A DNA stretch of 64,000 nucleotides from Heligmosomoides polygyrus polygyrus (lineage: Eukaryota; Nematoda; Chromadorea; Rhabditida; Heligmosomidae). Both the position numbers and the translations under genes were made by a program. Positions 23,794 through 36,300 of this stretch are shown here, piece by piece. The stretch spans positions 61,468,034-61,532,033 of the forward strand of contig OX377202.1 of the NCBI GenBank assembly GCA_947396885.1, read 5' to 3'. A model generated the notes under the pieces. That model searched no databases. It saw only the letters and a list, made by a program, of their open reading frames with translations, and was not told the origin of the DNA. The first letter of the stretch is position 1. Each line of letters starts with the position of its first letter.

Positions 23794-25130
23794 TGGTAAG
23801 TAAAAATTCATCAAAACCGGTCAAACTCGACTCTTCAAAGCTTCTTTTGGAAAGATCCCGCTTCTGTACATAAGCGAATCGGCGTCGGGATCTGGTCTCC
23901 TGGTTACGGGATGCCTTTGTCGCAGAATGTCCCATTTTGAATTCGTAACGCATGATGACTCGATGGTCGCGTCGGTTCATGATTTTACGGGGCTATGGAG
24001 AAAGTCGGCTAGAAAAATTAGAGCGAAATCTACATATATTTTTTGAAAGAGCGGGAAAAAACCTACCGAACGGTATATGTGACTTTCCCTGAGATGGGAT
24101 GCTTTAGGGTAAAAAACTTATTTAGCTATACATACCTCGAAACGGAGATTAATTTTGCGACAGCCTAACATTATTCTCCCCCGCCAAAAAGGCAGCTTTA
24201 TAAAATTTCAACCAATGTGTCAACGTGTTGACTAGTGAAATGAAATTTCAAAAAATTATGCTAAATTTACCTGAACAAAAATTATTTATTTATTTATTTA
24301 TTTATAAAGCATGCATTGTACACCCAATGATACATTATATAATGCATACATATATCAGGAACGAAATAAAATTTAGAAAAACGCCGACAAGATCAAGGCG
24401 GATCGAAGGTGGCATTTCTCCTGCTGAACGTTTTAAATGCACTATTCTTTTATTTAATCATTATTCTAACCCTTTTGGAGAGTCTCTAGTTTAATGCGAA
24501 AAAATCTCGTTTTGATTTGGAAAATGTTCAGTTGAATCCAATAGAGTTACAATTGTTGAGAAGAGTGTCCAATTTGTCGTGAAATATGTCCATTTTGATT
24601 TGAAAAGTATCCAGTTTAACAGTGCTTTCCACATTCTGAGCGATAAAAGAAAATCGCCCGCAGCGATAAAAGAAAACCACCCCTGGAGACGTGCCGACGA
24701 TGTTGATAACGTGCCTGCGGAATCAGAAGACGTTTGGGCAGGTTGTGGGGCACAGTGGCGTTGATTCATGCGAGGGAGGTCTCTTGCGTTGCGAGATTTT
24801 CGCATTTCAACGGAGTGGTTGAGATTTGAGGTGTTTGACGTCTACATTATTCGCTGGCGTTTTCTGTGCATTTTCCAGCTGTATGCGTTTCCGCGCTCGA
24901 GAGCGCAGGACCCAACTGCAGACTCCCCTGGGCGACGAAAGCAGTTCCCACACGAGCAGCTTGGATGGCACCCACCCTGGAGTCCCTTCCTTAGCCTGGT
25001 TCTGCGCTCGAAGAACATACGGCCCCTGAGTTCCCGATGAGGGCGCGCACTTTTCTGATTGGAGCGTAAATTATTTGCTTCTGGAATGCTTGAAGCAGGA
25101 AAGATAGATTAATTTGTTAGATCGCAGATT
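23794..25130. other. Diverged AT-rich family A plus an (ATTT)n tract
   Basis: About 24150-24240 and 24450-24620 carry the words of AT-rich family A (GAGAGTCT.TAGTTTAATG, GTGTCCAATTTG). Between them is an (ATTT)n run at about 24281-24305 that may mark the 3' end of another minus-strand CR1/Jockey-like insertion. 24900-25025 resembles part of the RTE 5' leader seen at 42.3-42.6 kb (GGAGTCCCTTCCTTAGCC), but weakly. No protein-coding gene recognised. Confidence 0.4.
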
Positions 25131-25133
25131 TCG

Positions 25134-25450
25134 TAGCAATCGAACGTTCGAATTCGAATGTTTCGAGCATTCGAACTTGAGCATTCGAACACGAGTGTTT
25201 CGAGTATTCGAATTCGAATACATTCGAAAATCGCGTTTTTTTCGAGCATTCGAATTCGAATACACTCGAAAATCGCGTTTTTTCGAACGTTCGAATACGA
25301 ATATTCGAATTCGAATAGAATTATTCGAATACGAATATTCGAATTCGAATAGAATTATTCGAATACGAATATTCGAATTCGAATAGAATTATTCGAATAC
25401 GAATATTCGAATTCGAATAGAATTATTCGAATTCGAATGCTCGAATATTC
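25134..25450. repeat. TTCGAA-based satellite, 34-bp period
   Basis: The right part (about 25282-25440) is a tandem array with a 34-bp unit built of ATTCGAATACGAAT and ATTCGAATTCGAAT words, about 3.5-4.5 units. The left part is a looser array of the same TTCGA words with TCGCGTTTTTTCGA spacers (two units of about 55 bp). Each unit is itself largely palindromic. The apparent ORFs rich in R/E/F/N over this stretch are artefacts of the repeat. Confidence 0.9.
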
Positions 25451-28400
25451 ATTCGGGCACAACTATAGCCATCTGCGCTACGCGAACCAGAACTGAGTCC
25501 ACCATGACGGCCTAACCCATCTTTTGCAGCGCCAACGTGTCCGTTAATGCCACCTGCGACAGCGATCACGTTTTATGACGGTACTTCTGCTGTTTACTCA
25601 TCATGCAAACTCTAAAACCCATCATTGGCTCCTCGGAGCAGCCACTCTGTTGAACCTACGCAAAGAAAAGGTGATACCGCCAGCACTGCTCTTCTTCATC
25701 AAGCCATCGCTGCGGCGTGAGCGAGTAACCCCGAGGGGATACGCTTGTTTTGAGCGAGGGTTTTCGATGATCACTCATAACCCGAGGCAAATTACCCGGT
25801 AAAACAGGAAACTAATTTCGTGTTCACCGTGTTGTGCGCTACAAGCCTACCTACACGGCTGCTCTTTTCTTTCAGAATGATGGATTCGGAGTGATCATTG
25901 ACAGTCTTTCACCTCTACATGCTTTTACGTGAAATAACAAAAGTTCAATATGAACAAGTTCCAGTTTGAAGCCATTCAGATGGAAGCAACACAGATGAAA
26001 ATAAATCATGGTTAACGCCAACGCTCAAAGCTTAAAAATTGTTCCGATCTTTTCCTGCTCTTAATTCTCATGCTAAGAGCACTTTTGTTTGTAAGCAGTT
26101 CTTTATAAGGTCTGCAGTCGAATTTCTATGAGAACAGGCGCATATCCAGCAAGGTAGATTCCTTCGTGAAGTGTCCTTTGTCGGCTTACGTGGTCTGTTT
26201 TCTACATCATCTCACAAAGGTCTCCCATTGTGGGACGAATTTAATAACCAGTAAAACGGGACTACAAGATTTTTTTCAAGATTTAGCATGTTGACTAATA
26301 AGCCTTGCAAGCGCAAAGTGTACTGTATTTGAAGGAGCAACACCTTTTGGCTAACGGATGGTACGCAGTCTCTTCTCCAGTACTGTTTAAACCAGCATTC
26401 ACGCCAATGACGGCGAGCACCTCGCTTACATGACGACAGGACGCGGGACAACGTTGTTAAACCACTTTGTTGCACGTTTCGTCCGCTTTCGTTTCAGCTT
26501 TCGCCGGAACGTAAAAGAAGCCTTCCTCCAGCAAACCTTGTGTGGGACTACGTGAACTAGGTGGCAGAAGCATCATGTATCCTCGGGCGTGTGCGACATT
26601 AGAGGTTAAAAGACACGCCCAGCGCTTCTGATGATGAGCTGTCCGCATGAATTTCAATCGCAGAACTCCTCCGGTGACATGCGCTATGCGAGATGGCCGC
26701 CTAATTTCCGAGAGGCCTTTCGGTGTGTTGGGTAAGCAGTTCAGTGTCCATAGAAATTCCTGTCTTTTGAATTTTCTGAGTGCCAGATACACTGCAGTGG
26801 ATTTTCCCTATCCAGGTATTTTTTTCATAAGATCGAGCGCACAACTTTAACAAGCTGTGCTGGTGCTCGTGCATTAATACGTGCTATATTGCTTACTTCC
26901 CATCCTAAAGTCGGGTTCTTCTGGTTTTGGCTAGTCGTAGTTCTGTTCTAGATTTCTTCGGTAAGCCTTTTTTGGTAACATTCTCTACCTGACAATCATA
27001 CCTGTGGTGGCTAGACTGTGCAAATCTAGGATATTTAGTCCATAAGAGCGGAACTGAAATTTCGTACACCTCACTGTCAGTTTGACATTTTTCAGAAATC
27101 GATAAAAAATCGAAATCTACATCTCTCGAGCGTACGCTTAAAAGGTCTAGAAACTCTTCCAGAATGACTTCGAGATTGTGCACGTGTTTCTGAGCGTTTC
27201 GCCACAAAGCCGTAAGCAAGGGGCACGGAACGTTCACCCTTTGCTTACGTTCGACTCTCCATTGGTGCCAGCATCGTCTAGAATACTGAATCCACTAAAT
27301 ATAATTAAGACCGAACAAAAAATGTATATAGAAAGCGAGATCGCAGTAATGCGAACATGCCGCAGAATCTGTCAATTCACGAGACCCAGAGGTTTTGCTA
27401 ACATCCTACAATCTTTTCTGCACACTTCAAGTCACCGAAGCTGGGCTGCCTATGTACTAAGGAAAAAAGGAAATAGTGTGAGATGTCCTGCAATAAAAGG
27501 GAACAATCATGATCATTATTTCGGCCAGAGCATCTTTCAGTCGGAGGAGAAACTATGGAGGGATTTCAGTGATGTCAAGTGTTTAGGAGAGTACACTGTG
27601 CTTTGATTTCCATCGAAGCCTCCCTGGGTGCCTCTCTTCTACGAGGAGAACTATGATAAACACGAAACAAGCTTCTCAAAACCGACTCAAATCTCAAGCA
27701 TAGCTGCATATTCATGAGTTTTTCACATGATATCGTCATTCCTCGGAAAGTTTTATAGCATTTATCAAAAATAGGACGCATTTATTATAGCAAACGCCTT
27801 GAAGTGGCCTGTTTCACTGAATTGACCATGAAGGAGGTTATAAAAACGTGCGGAGAACGTGTGCGGCTCGTCCTTCTGCAGCTTGCACGTTCATAGACGT
27901 CGTGCTCGTTCTTCGAGCAGACTGAGCCAAAAAAGAAATGCATCCGCCAATTTTACATCGTTACTAAAAGCGGCTCTGTTTTAAGAGATCTTCCACAATG
28001 CATCTTCAATTTGCCCTTTTTGAGAACTAAGACGACGCTGATGCCTTGACAAAGACCTCCGGCAGTCGGTTGGAAAAGCAGGACCCTACCAGAAGGCAAA
28101 CGCAAAAATGCGAGCTGCACTCAACCATGAAAACTCTGCTGAGGACTCAGTGTACACAGCACCGGTCTAATGGCACTTCTTCCAGAGACCGAATGCGTGG
28201 TTTGTGAGGTAACGCCTGGTCTCCGCCGTCAACCACTACCGGATCCTCCTTGTCTGCAGCGTCAGCCACTCATCCATCTGATCGTTCTCGCCGCCGTCGT
28301 CCATTCGTGACTGTAGTGTTCCTGTTCCTCGAATAAAGCACTGACTGTTCCCGCTGACGTTTTCATTGCGTGGGATGCTTGATTTGACGCCAACTACATT

Positions 28401-29574
28401 ATTCACGGCAATAAACTGTGGGAACGGAAGGATCCTTCGAGCCCTTTCGGGAAGACATACCGTTTTCTGCTGCTCTTTTCTCTGACAATGCTTGACCTCA
28501 GCCTCACTATGGTAAGCATGATAGGTTTTTTCCAAGTAGGACTGAGCCTCTTGAGTAAGCCGCCATCCTCTCGCGGATAACCACTTTTTCGTGGACTTCA
28601 AGGCATCAGAACTAATCGGATATAAAGCATTTTCGCGTCAAATCGGACGCTTTTCAAATTAAATTGGACACTCTTCGAAAGAAACCTGACACTTTGGAAT
28701 CGAAGTGATCGTCTTCCAAATCAAAACGAGCTCCCTACAAGTTAGGCAACATACTCTTCAATACGGTTAGAATAATTTCCTGTTCAATGAAAATTTGGAA
28801 AGCCTTCTTTGAAATTTTTCATTCAGAATGAATGCAATTTTTATTTTAGACAACTTTAAATGTTTAAAACGAAATAAAGCAGCAATCGCATAGTGTATTA
28901 GAATACGAGATCGCGTCATGCACTCGGAAAGCTCGCCGCGGTTTTTAATTGATTGATAGTGTAAATGCCCAAATTTACGAAATACCGAAACACAAAACGA
29001 AACAAGAGAGAGACAAGAGAAAGACGAAACATCAAAGTGAGGATATTTGTGTTTCTACAATTGCATTTGTTATATCGTTTACAGTTGTGAAACTCTATGC
29101 AAACAAAAATGTTGCTTTCTGACGAATAAAAACTGCGACGTCTTGAACGGCGGCTTGTCCTGAACTGCCTCTTCTTTGAGCCCTAAGAATCGGCCCCTTC
29201 CTAACCTTTAAAATAAGCTACAACCCATTGTTTTCCTCAGAAAACAGGAAATTTATAAAATGTTAGACAATGTGCTCATTTATTGGGTGAGTCAATTAAA
29301 ATTTTAAAGAATGTTATGTGGAGGAAATTCGTCCTGATTTAGAAGAGGTTCAGCTTTGATTTCAAAAGCGTTTTGTTTGTTTAGAAGGGTGTCCAATTTG
29401 ACGTGAAAAGTACCCATTTTAAGTGAAAATGGCATATTCGCTGTTTCATGACAGCGGCAAGCCAACCTCAGTTATGGGTGAGCATCGCTGACAGTGAAAA
29501 GCAATAAACAGAGCTAGTACAGGGAACAAAACTTATGGTTAGTATCCTAATAAAGTTTCTAGTCTATGCGAAGC
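25451..29574. other. Unassigned region
   Basis: No recognisable gene. Several open frames of 80-142 codons occur (for example minus 26457-26792, minus 26905-27237, plus 27178-27606, minus 28236-28601). None shows a signal peptide, domain or splice pattern I can defend, and some overlap on opposite strands. 28640-29440 is a diverged copy of AT-rich family A (TCAAATTGGACACTCTTC type words and a GAGATCGCGTCATGCACT block at about 28909). Confidence 0.4.
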
Positions 29575-29788
29575 ATACAGCTGCACCGCCGGTGACTTTA
29601 ACAGCAAGATCGGCCCGCGAAGGTGAACCTGAAGAAAGGGCTCACTGTTTAAACTGGATCGAGCAGGGTGAAAGACTGCGTGACTTCAAAATGGAAACCA
29701 AGACCGTCTGAGTTTATCATGGTAACCAACACCATCCACGGATCATAGTGATTCTAAAAGCCTCTTGCCATGGGCATATATAACGATG

Positions 29789-30211
29789 GGATCTATCCTA
29801 GTCCGGGGGGCACATAATTAAAAAGTAGGTGACAAAATGGATTGAGACTTACCGAGCGGCTCCTAGAGAACGAGTTGAAACCTAAAAGAAACCAAAAACA
29901 CACAAACAAACAAACATAAAAAATCGCCGCGGTTTACAACCGTCTCGGCGGGCAAGGAGCGACGGAATGGAGGTATGCCGCGTGCCGACCGCCGGCTGAC
30001 ATGTTATAACCAGGTTCCAACGTGGTGAGGAGGGCACACAACTTTGCCGGCTTACAACCGCAACCAATGTAATTTTTCGTCTTTTTTCTCTGTGAGCTTT
30101 TCTTGTTTGGGGTCCTGTGTTGTTCTATAGGAGTCGCTCGGTAAGTCTCAATTGAATTTGTTACATATAATACTTTTTAGTTATGTGGCCGCCCCGGACT
30201 AGGGTAGATCC
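29789..30211. mobile_element. MITE with about 85-bp terminal inverted repeats
   Basis: The left end GGATCTATCCTAGTCCGGGG and the right end (reversed) GGATCTACCCTAGTCCGGGG match. The similarity goes on through TAATTAAAAAGTA and GAGACTTACCGAGCG.CTCCTA for roughly 85 bp. Length 423 bp. The interior has no ORF of interest. The class cannot be named because the target duplication is not clear. It lies in the gap of the broken RTE copy. Confidence 0.75.
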
Positions 30212-30220
30212 TAATACTTT

Positions 30221-30285
30221 GTTGCGATCAAAACTAAACCGTGTTCGAGTCCCCTGAGTTTTGGCGGTAGAGTTTTGATCGCAAC
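30221..30285. mobile_element. Short inverted-repeat element with tRNA T-arm remnant
   Basis: A perfect 15-bp inverted repeat, GTTGCGATCAAAACT / AGTTTTGATCGCAAC, encloses 35 bp containing GTGTTCGAGTCCC, a T-loop-like motif. It is a deleted relative of 52357-52470, which retains a full cloverleaf-like core between the same ends. Confidence 0.65.
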
Positions 30286-31195
30286 AGAACATTGTTACAA
30301 CAAGTTCTCACTATTCCACAACGACAGCGTCGTCAACGTGAAGACAAGGATTCGGAAAGGGACATCATATCCCTGAGGCTTTTCAGCGTCACCATCGAAA
30401 GCTTTTGCGAAACCTGAAATGGGACAACTCGGGGGTGAAGATCGAGGGTTGGCAGCTGCACCATCTTTACTTCGCCGACGACATCGTGCTCATAACAGCG
30501 GGCATTAGCCAGGTGGAGTGAATGCTGGAAAACATCGATCCTATATGTGAGAACGTTGGAGTGCAGCTGAATCTTACGGAAACGTTCTTCGTGAGAAATG
30601 AGATGAGTTTCCCATTGCTCGTTCTCGCTTAGTGGAGCGAACATCTCCGAATGCTCCAGCTGCGTGTATCTGGGTCGCGAAGTCAACATGGCCAGTGATC
30701 TGGTCCAGAAGGACACGATCGGTCTGAGGAGTTTTGAAGAACTTCGAAAAGCCATAAAAAGACGACGAACGTCCGGCTCCGTGCCTGGAATCAGCCTGGA
30801 ATCGAGAGGACGATGCTTGGAGTGACACGACTCACGCAAGTGAGATAAGGCCTCCGCAGTTCCGAACTTCACCAACGTTGGAAGATCAGAGCCGCTGTCG
30901 CATGCGCCAAGTCGTCGAAAATTAGGTGGGTCGGCCACGTAATGCGCTTCGCAGATACCCGCTGGACGAGAGCCGTTACCGATTGAATTCCGCGGGATGT
31001 CAAAAGAACACAACGGCACTCAACAACGCATTGGTCGAACTTTTTCGTGAAAGCCATGAACGAACGATATGACGCCCCCTCCCACTCGAGCTGGAAGGAA
31101 CCTTTGGGCCGCTCTGGCACCCTGCAGGGAAGCAAACGTTACGGCATCAAAGGGCTCTGCGATCAACGGGACGACATGCGATGCAGGTGATGCGA

Positions 31196-31985
31196 GACAT
31201 TCCACACAGTGAACATATTCTTTGAGAATTTGAACTTTCGCTGTAATGTCGACATGAAAATGATAAAAAACATAAATAGTCTTGCAATGGACAAAAAAGT
31301 GACGTGACGTGTTCCAGGGGTACATTTAAAAGCGTTCGTTGGCATCAGTGATCCATACCACCCGATGGAGCATTTTATTTACTTTGAAAGCGATGATTTT
31401 TCTAAACGAGCTGTTTTTCATTTGATGAATAGAAACAGCGAATCATGAATCCAGAAAACACCATATCATGCTCGTTGAATTTGAACACGAAAGTAACGAA
31501 GGCAGGTGACAGGTTGCGGATCCGACAGTAGAATGGGCTCTTCATTGTGAAACTGGGCTAAGGGGTTTCCACCGAGTCCCTTTCGGACAATCGCTTTAAT
31601 ATCTAAGACATATCTAAGAGACTTCCTCTATTGCCCAACTTCATTCTCGAGAAGAGGACAGCAGTGCGAGAGGACGCTGTTCATGGTCGAGTTCGGCGGC
31701 CTTTCACGTTTGAAAGCATGTCTTCGTTCTTTGATGCCTGAGGAATCACGACTCCTTGCAGTTGCCGGCGCCATCCGATGAGCTTTCTCAAAAACCCCTG
31801 ACCTGTGCAAATTTATCAGGTTGTGAGAAAAGTGTTGATTTTTCGAAGGATCGCAAAAAAACCATACCAAATTTAAGTGGCCTTCAATCATGCAGTAAAT
31901 GTGATTGATACAAATAGTTATTGATGCAAACAATATCACAACCTGCCAACAAGTCTGGAGATGATCATCAGTCAATTCACAACGA
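31196..31985. other. Unassigned region
   Basis: No gene recognised. A 121-codon minus frame (31628-31993) has a hydrophobic stretch but no identifiable family. Confidence 0.4.
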
Positions 31986-32330
31986 GCGGTCACTGGAAAG
32001 TGTTCGCTTTGCGAGCCGAGTTAAACACGGACATTCGAGAGCAAGCGGCAGGCCACTGTGACGGTGTGGCCCACGAGTATCCCATCCCACTTCAGTTCGT
32101 TGATGGTGCTGCATGTTTCGCGAAATAATGCTAGAGCGCCATCGAGAGCCGAAGCGAAGATAGCGGCTAAGAAAGCTGTAGCCGTTGCTCAAGCCGCTCA
32201 TCATGATGTTGTCAACAAGAAAGTCAAGACACTGGATGGTGAGCGACATCTTCATCAAGGCGAAGGCCGCTTTGAAGATTATGAAGACAGGAAAGGCAAC
32301 GGGTTCCTTAAGTTGTCTGCGTTGCACTTA
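31986..32330 (+). mobile_element. RTE family-1 copy with internal deletion
   Basis: The first about 165 bp match the 5' start of the full-length RTE at 33.3 kb (CACTGGAAA.TG.TCGC, CACGGACATTCGA, GACAGGCC-type words). The sequence then jumps, near 32155, to AAGAAAGCTGTAGCCGTTGC, equivalent to position about 34677 of the full copy (AAGAAAGCCGTGGCTGTTGC). About 1.2 kb of endonuclease coding is absent. It is non-coding and far more diverged than a recent deletion would be. Confidence 0.65.
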
Positions 32331-33298
32331 CAACGAACACTCGGATTGACCAGCCTATTACTGAATTTGCCATGGTGTTCATCTTCTTAGCAGTGTTCGA
32401 GCTTCTTAGGTGATGACCCTTGAGGTTTTCCGCATAAAGGCCTTTAGCAGTGGTGTAGAAAGAAGTTATCGCCCTGACAAATTTGTATTGATTAGATTCC
32501 GCATTGCTCATGAGCTAGTGCAGGTCTTCCGTTTGCAATTTCCTATTTGGAGCCTGAAACCATAATATGATTACCCAATAAAGCATTCAGCGTGCTCGTT
32601 TTCAATCGGATGACGGATGCTGCGTACACGGAAAATTTGTAGGATTCGATGAGGGCAAAATTACTTGAAGGTGTATTGAGAAGCACACGGAAAAGGCATC
32701 ACGGTTGTTTTAAAGCTTCAGGAACTGTATATGGCCGATAAGCTGGAGATTTTGATAGGAGGACACTCAATTCAGATATGAGGAAGGAGAGAGTTTCGAG
32801 TTTCACCTCCGGTACCCCCTGCAGAGACGCGAAACTCCGAGGTGTGTTTGGACCTTAAAGAGCAGCCATGGAGTAGGCCTTGTGCAGCAACCTGCGAATG
32901 GGTAAATGGAGTACACTAGGGCTCGGCACCTTCGAAACTGAACAGGTGGCGCAGTAAATGATTAGTGGCGCTCCGCTTCACCAGTAGTCCTTAAATACTG
33001 TTTACACCGACAGCACATCAGCAAATTTGTCCGAAACTTCACGTCTTCCCGCGACATTTCTGACAAAAAAGATCCACCTATATCACACTTCACCATGAAA
33101 CATCACATCCGGCAAAACACAATAATGATGACATCGTTGTTGTTCTTCATCCAACACATTCCACGGATATTTTTGAAATAGCGCCTTATTTAAGAAACTC
33201 TTCTGGTGGTCATTATAGTTCTAGACAGTCGTCATCGTTTACAAAGCCTTTAAGCAAGATTAGACACCATCTATCGACAACGAGTAATAGGCTTAAAT
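32331..33298. other. Unassigned region
   Basis: Nothing recognised on either strand. This is the 5' flank of the full-length RTE insertion, whose target word lies at its right end. Confidence 0.5.
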
Positions 33299-33300
33299 AA

Positions 33301-36300
33301 AGCGTCTAGAAGAGGTGGCGATGTCCGTTCCTCCACGTGGTGCCACTGGAAACTGCTCGCTCTGCGAGCTAAGCTAATCACGGACATTCGAATGCAGGCG
33401 ACAGGCCCTTGTGACAGGCCGGCCTACGAAAACCCATGTCACATCACATGGTGTATGATAAGTCAAGTTTCTCGAGATAGTGCTACGGCGTCCGCGGGAG
33501 CCGACGCGCACTCGCAGAGCCCGGCGAGTGTGAGAAGTATGCGAGGGTCCCTGATGCGAGGACGGCATCGGGGGGCAACTGAGCTAGTCCGAAAGTCCCG
33601 TAACGTAAGCAGGACCCGCGTGGCTACGCTGAATGTGGGTACGTTGACGGGCCGCTCGTGCGAGTTGGTTGAAGCACTGGAGCGAAGAAGAGTTGATTTC
33701 TGTGCGGTGCAGGAGACGAGGTGGTCCTGCCGCAAGTCAAGGGACATAGGACGTGGCTTCAAGGCCGTTCTATGTGGAAGTCCCAGGACCACCAGCGGTG
33801 TCGGAATAATCGTCTCCGAACGATTTCGTGACTCGATTGTAAGCGTCGAGCGCTTTGACGATCGATTGATGAAGATCGTTGTCGCCGCTAAGGAGCGACT
33901 CTATCACTTCTTCTCTGCGTATGCTCCGCAGACTGGCTGCTCCGATCAAGCCAAGGATGAGTTTTGGAACCTGCTTGATGAGAAGACAGCAAAGGTACCG
34001 TCGAAAGATGTCATCATAGTCGCTGGTGACCTTAATGGGCACGTAGGTGCTGCGAAGGATGGGTACAGCTGTCATGGTGGTTTCGGATACGGGTCTCGTA
34101 ACCCCGATGGTGAGCGTATTCTTGAGTATGCGGAATCGCATAGCCTCACCATTGTGAACACCGTTTTCCGAAAACGCGACTCCCACCTCATCTCATATTA
34201 TAGTGGGAGCTCCAAGTCTCAGATAGACTTTGTGCTTGTGAAGGATCGTGACCGAAATCTCGTCACAGACGCGAAGATCGTGCCGTATGAAACGGTCGCC
34301 CCACAGCATCGTCCGCTGATCTGTACTTTGAAGATCGCCTCTCCGAGGCTGAAGCAGGTCGAGCGATGCGGTGCTGCAAGAATCAAGTGGTGGCGAATGA
34401 AAGAGAAGGAAGCAGCTGTGATTTCTCGCGTGCGGTTACCGACAGTTACGACTGTCGATGAAACTTGGAAGAAAGCAACCGACGCGATACGCCAAGCTGC
34501 AAGGTTGGAACTCGGCACTACGAAGCCTGGACGACGCAAAGTCGACAAGCAGGCATGGCTGTGGACAGACGATGTGAAAGCGAAAGTTCGAGAAAAGAAG
34601 TCGCTGTATCATGTGTTTCTCGGCGACAGAACAGCCGACAACTGGCAGGAGTATCAGAAGGCGAAGAAGGCTGCAAAGAAAGCCGTGGCTGTTGCGAAAG
34701 CCACTCATTATGGTGATGTCTACCGAAAGCTCGAATCGCGCATGGTATGGTATGGTGAGCGGTATTTGTACCGACTTGCTAAGACCCGCCATCGTCAAAC
34801 CGAGGACATTGAAAAGTTTGTTGGCATCATGAGAGCGGCCATCTTCTGACAGACCGCAAAAAGGCACTGAAGCGATGGCGTGATTACTTTGAGGAAACTT
34901 CCACTATGGAATTTCCTCATCCGGCCATCCCTTCTGTGGCTTCTGTTCACGGTCCCGTTCGCAAGATCACCGTGGAGGAAACAGAAGCGGCTCTAAAGAA
35001 GATGAAGCCCGGTAAGGCGACAGGGCCGGATGATCTGGCAGCCGATGTTTGGAAGTCGAAGCTCTGGTATCCTGCTGAGTGGTTGGTTGAGTTCTTCAAC
35101 CAGGTAGTAAAGGAGAAGAAAGTACCGGAGTGTTGGCACAACAGTACGACGATTCCGATTTGGAAGAAGAAGGGCAGTCCTGCGGACTGCTTCAATTACC
35201 GTCCGATTCGCTTGCTTTCGCACAGCATGAAGATCTTCGAGCGAATCCTCGATAGACGAATCCGTGAAATCGTCAAGCTCTCCGACAACCAGTGCGGCTT
35301 TGTGTCTGGTTGTGGGACCATTGATGCTATACACGCCGCCCGCCTCCTGGTGGAGAAGCATCGCTAGAGACAGAAGCCGGTGCATATCGCCTTTCTCGAC
35401 TTGGAGAAGGCCTTCGACCGCGTACCGCGTGAGCTTATATGGTACGCCTTGCGACGACACAACGTACCTGAGGAACTTATAGAGTGGGTGCGGATGCTCT
35501 ACTCTTGCCCAAAGAGAGGAGTGCAAGCTGCAGCTGGAACCTCAATGGAGTTTCCCATCTCTGTTGGGGTGCACCAGGGTTCTGCGCTTTCTCCACTCCT
35601 CTTTGTTGTCGTCATGGATGCCATTACGCGAGATCTTCAGCAGCCTGTTCCATGGACGCTGCTTTATGCTGATGACGTGATGCTCGCTTGCGAAGTGAAA
35701 GACGATCTTGAGCGGCAGGTGCAAGCTTGATGCGACCGTCTGGCGAGGTTCGGACTCAAATTGAACGTCAAGAAGACCGAGTATCTAACGACTGACGTGA
35801 ACGAGTCCGGCTCCATTAAGATTAACGGTACTGAACTTGCACGCACTTCGGTGTTTAAATACCTGGGATCAGCAATAGCGTCTGACGGCGGTCTGATGGT
35901 TGAAGTGAACTCACGCGTGAGTGCAGCTTGGTCCAAGTGGCGTTCACTGACTGGCGTGCTCTGCGATAGGAGGATACCAGAGCACCTGAAGTCGAAGATT
36001 TACAGAGCCGTCGTGCGCCCGGTAGCGATGTACGGCGCTGAGTGTTGGCCTGCGATTAAGGAAGTTGAAACACGCCTCAGCGTCATGGAGACGAAGATGC
36101 TGCGCTGGACGGCTGGAGTCACGCGCATGGACCGCATCAGAAATGATGCTATTCGGCAGAAGTTCGGTGTCGCGCCGATAGCGGACAAGATGCGCGAAGC
36201 TCGCTTGCGATGGTACGACCACGTTCTGCGTGGGAAAGAAGACAGCGTCCGCAAGATTGGCCTTGAGTTGGAAGTATCTGGAAAGCGGCCTAGAGGACGC

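Larger units (their letters stand above)
29575..31195 (+). pseudogene. RTE-type retrotransposon, broken copy (family 2)
   Basis: An endonuclease piece is readable at about 29585-29730 (GDFNSKIGPRR, then GERLRDFKMETKT). Reverse transcriptase and C-terminal pieces follow at about 30380-31195: YFADDIVLI at 30468, VGVQLNLTETFF, and a conserved C-terminal segment KIRWVGHVMRFADTRWTRAV near 30920. The frame is broken by many stops and shifts, and most of the RT domain between the two pieces is gone. The gap is occupied by two inverted-repeat elements (29789-30211 and 30221-30285). The protein resembles the same RTE family as the endonuclease at 41.1-42.2 kb and differs from the 33.4-kb copy. Dead by inspection. 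Confidence 0.7.

Noticed and set aside
24900..25025. RTE 5' leader copy on the + strand
   Set aside because: Shares only one clear block (GGAGTCCCTTCCTTAGCC) with 42.3-42.6 kb; similarity not continuous enough.
25114..25386. 90-codon frames rich in F, E, R and N
   Set aside because: They come directly from the TTCGAA satellite; the same pattern appears in other frames and strands.
30333..31019. 228-codon minus-strand ORF
   Set aside because: Shadow of the RTE reverse transcriptase remnant on the + strand, where the YFADDIVLI and GHVMRF motifs are read.
33770..34186. 138-codon and similar minus ORFs across the RTE element
   Set aside because: Antisense shadows of the endonuclease and reverse transcriptase; no independent motif.
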